Positions 61,861-64,000 of a DNA stretch of 64,000 nt are shown here, piece after piece. Source of the stretch: Termitomyces sp. T153. Lineage: Eukaryota; Basidiomycota; Agaricomycetes; Agaricales; Lyophyllaceae. The stretch is taken from the NCBI GenBank assembly GCA_018296165.2, contig JACKQL020000072.1, positions 1 through 64,000 of the forward strand, read 5' to 3'. Positions within the stretch are counted from its first letter, which is position 1; each line of letters opens with the position of its first letter. The notes under the pieces are model-generated. The model was not told the DNA's origin. It made no database searches and saw nothing but the letters and a program-made list of their open reading frames with translations. A program made the position numbers and the translations under genes.

Positions 61861-63400
61861 CTTCTTTGATGGGTGGTTGTACTATTAGACCAGATGCTGG
61901 ATCTACAATGCAGGTAGACAATTGATGTCACCCTGAATTGCTCTTAGATTGGAGACAAGCCATTCTACTGTACTTTGTCTGATACATTGTTGTAATCAAG
62001 TCTATGTTCCATGAATGTCAACTTACTCAATCAAACAGCATAGGTACGTCGTATTTCATCCTTTTTCACCTTTCAATCTTTGATCAGTTATGGATCTTCA
62101 GTTCAATGCAATGCTGGCCATCCTGTTGGTAAGGCTCTGTTGTTTCATCTGTGCTTGTGGCTACAATCTTATATTGTTTTGCAGTCATTTCCTGCTACAT
62201 TTATCACAAGTAAAGGCATCTGTTATGATGATGTTGCTGTCTGTTGTACCTCACTCGACCACATCCTTATTTCATCCTGCAACTTTAGTAGTAGTTCACA
62301 ATTGACAATCAAGTCAAAAGTTGGAAATGAAACATAGTATGATACAGTGTCAGCACCCATTGAGTGTTGTAACTTCCCTGATTTAATCTGGTATGTGATG
62401 AATGGTGCTCTCCAGAGCCAGCTAAAATATGCCTATGTTGCATCATATTGTGTACCCTTTGAAGAACATGGATAGCACTTGTGGCATGCAAAGACAAGCA
62501 GTTTGCATAGGAGGATGCGGACGGTTTCTCCATGACAAAGGTACATTGATCAAGTCTGACATGTTTTTCTGGGACATGATTGATTATTCTGTCACTTGGG
62601 CCTTCGGTGGAAATCCTCAGTGCACCATACTTCCACAATAGTTGAATAGATCTGTCTCACCCATGTTGTAGGATCCGATCCGCATCCTCCACTGGCTCAC
62701 CTTCATAATGTTAGGTGTGATGTTTCTCTTTTCTTGGAATTCTGTGTTTTAATCAGCTTCATGCTAGTCACTGCCTTCAGAGTATGTACCTTTTGCTTCA
62801 TCAGGGCAGTTGAACATGCAGAGAGAAGGCCAAGCAGCTTTAAAAGAAGCCTTCTTCAACTTGATATCTTCTGTTAACCTCATTGTTTCAAACCTGTCTG
62901 GACATCCTCATGATGGGATGTGGGCTCCATGATCATTGATGTAGTGGATTCCACTTGTATATCCATTTTATACAGTGAAATTTTGCACAACATTTTATTA
63001 ATTCACTCGTGTCTCTTGAACGTCATTTTGTCTTGGGAAACAGCCACAAATTCAAAGATGCGGTTGCCAGGAATGTCAGGCATCAATTTCATACCAGTGA
63101 AACACACCTATTGCACAAAGGTTGTTTACTCTTGTTGGTCAGGTGTACTGGAAATATAAATCTAACACAGCCATTGTCAGAACCATTGTTTTAACCACTA
63201 CCTCTGAGAAAAGTGTGTGTAAATGTTGACCTCTAGTGTGCAGCACTAAATGTAATAAGTCCACAGATGGATCTTTCCACCATTTTTGAGGTGCGACCAG
63301 TATTCTTTCAATAGTGCAGCTTGACATCATATGCAAACAATGTCTATGTCAGACAATAGCAAATTTATTCTTTCAGTGACCATGGAGGCTGTGCCATGTT
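61861..63400. other. CpG-poor sequence between the two C14 fragments
   Basis: Only short open frames (for example 62,080-62,337, 62,429-62,641 and 63,009-63,194 on the plus strand). They may be decayed 3' exons of the first C14 copy, but I cannot identify the catalytic motifs. No terminal repeats were found. Confidence 0.35.
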
Positions 63401-63419
63401 ACTGCACAGGCCTCAACTA

Positions 63420-63850
63420 GTGGACTGTCAGCTGACAAAGCATGCACTACTCATTGGAATAAATTATGAAAATTTCCCAGAGCAATATCATTCAGTAAAT
63501 CCTCAACTAGACACAGAGGAGATAAGTAGTCTGTTGATTGGTAGGTCATTTACAGTAATGTCAAGCTATTGATATTCATATTACTTGCTCTAGAGAAATA
63601 CCATTATAAGGAAGAGTGTATTACTGTCCTTGCAGATAAAATGGGGACGCTGGATACTCATTATTCATCTAAAGAAAACATTGTATGTCTTCATTGATCT
63701 CCCCCATACTTATCCATTGCCAACCTTACCTGTTTCAAAAATTCATAGCTTACTTCTATTGAATATTTCTATGATGAACAGCAATCTGAGGATGAGTATA
63801 TATTCTACTGTGAGTCAGACCAACACATTGGATACTGGAAGCTGACAGCT
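63420..63850 (+). pseudogene. Caspase/metacaspase-like (C14) fragment 2
   Basis: The pieces are TKHALLIGINYENFPEQYHS (63,435-63,500), then LDTEEISSLLIG, an intron-like gap (about 63,540-63,592), EKYHYKEECITVLADKMGTL with YSSKENI (63,593-63,690), and DEQQSEDEYIFYCESDQHIG (about 63,775-63,840). The order matches the N-terminal half of agaricomycete caspase-domain proteins. A frame change and stops follow, and the window ends before the catalytic Cys. It is a second, related copy of the fragment at 61.4 kb. Confidence 0.58.
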
Positions 63851-64000
63851 TTCCAATAGTTAGCAGACATGCATTTCAATATGCTACAGAGGATGAGAGT
63901 GATGATGAGGAGGATGTTCTGAATGAATGTATGTCACATTCCATGATTTATACCCATCCTGAAGTTAATATAACTCGATGGAAAGACTCTTTACCAAGTG

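Overview
The window is nuclear DNA of a filamentous basidiomycete, most likely an agaricomycete (mushroom-forming) fungus. The evidence is short GT-AG introns of about 50-60 bases in almost every gene, TATA boxes close to start codons, large Ty3/gypsy and CACTA-like transposons, and several gene families typical of this class (short tyrosinase, PLP-type aromatic amino acid decarboxylase, FAR-17a membrane protein, VTI1 and SYM1). About two thirds of the sequence is transposon-derived and strikingly poor in CpG. The host genes sit in two CpG-normal islands at about 29.3-33.8 kb and 36.2-51.5 kb.

Layout. 1-11.04 kb: a pile of decayed Ty3/gypsy elements. A plus-oriented family contributes two LTRs of about 1.14 kb (1,806-2,951 and 7,854-8,987). 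A minus-oriented family contributes LTRs of about 0.36 kb (5,770-6,122, 10,360-10,732 and a partial third) alternating with broken gag/pol interiors. 11.12-29.05 kb: one putative 17.9-kb CACTA-like DNA transposon with inverted ends starting CACTTCAGGAAAT. It holds a broken transposase, a captured intron-containing MCM5 gene copy, a WD40-repeat gene remnant, tandem repeats and nested gypsy fragments. 29.3-33.4 kb: an aromatic L-amino-acid decarboxylase and a secreted-type tyrosinase, both on the minus strand. 33.8-36.2 kb: two arrays of a 58-base repeat that end in hairpins, around an AT-rich non-coding spacer.

36.2-51.1 kb: an ordinary gene island. It contains a small NTF2/SnoaL-like protein, a DUF6593-like protein, the SNARE VTI1, a FAR-17a/AIG1-like membrane protein, the Mpv17/SYM1 family protein, a large uncharacterised protein, a DHA2-type MFS transporter and a small single-exon protein. 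51.56-61.15 kb: a nearly complete, fairly young Ty3/gypsy retrotransposon with 849-base LTRs. Gag, protease, RT/RNase H and integrase lie on the minus strand. An intact five-exon ORF lies on the opposite strand between integrase and the 3' LTR. 61.15-64 kb: CpG-poor sequence with two broken caspase/metacaspase-like (C14) segments.

How the parts relate. The decarboxylase and tyrosinase could act on the same aromatic substrates (tyrosine and its amines), but no further pathway genes are visible. The other host genes serve unrelated housekeeping roles (vesicle fusion, mitochondrial inner membrane, drug export). The most unusual features are the intact antisense spliced ORF in the young retrotransposon, the LTR-to-LTR divergence that is almost all CpG-type transition, and the CACTA-like element carrying host gene copies. 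All calls rest on reading translations and repeats by eye. No database search was possible.
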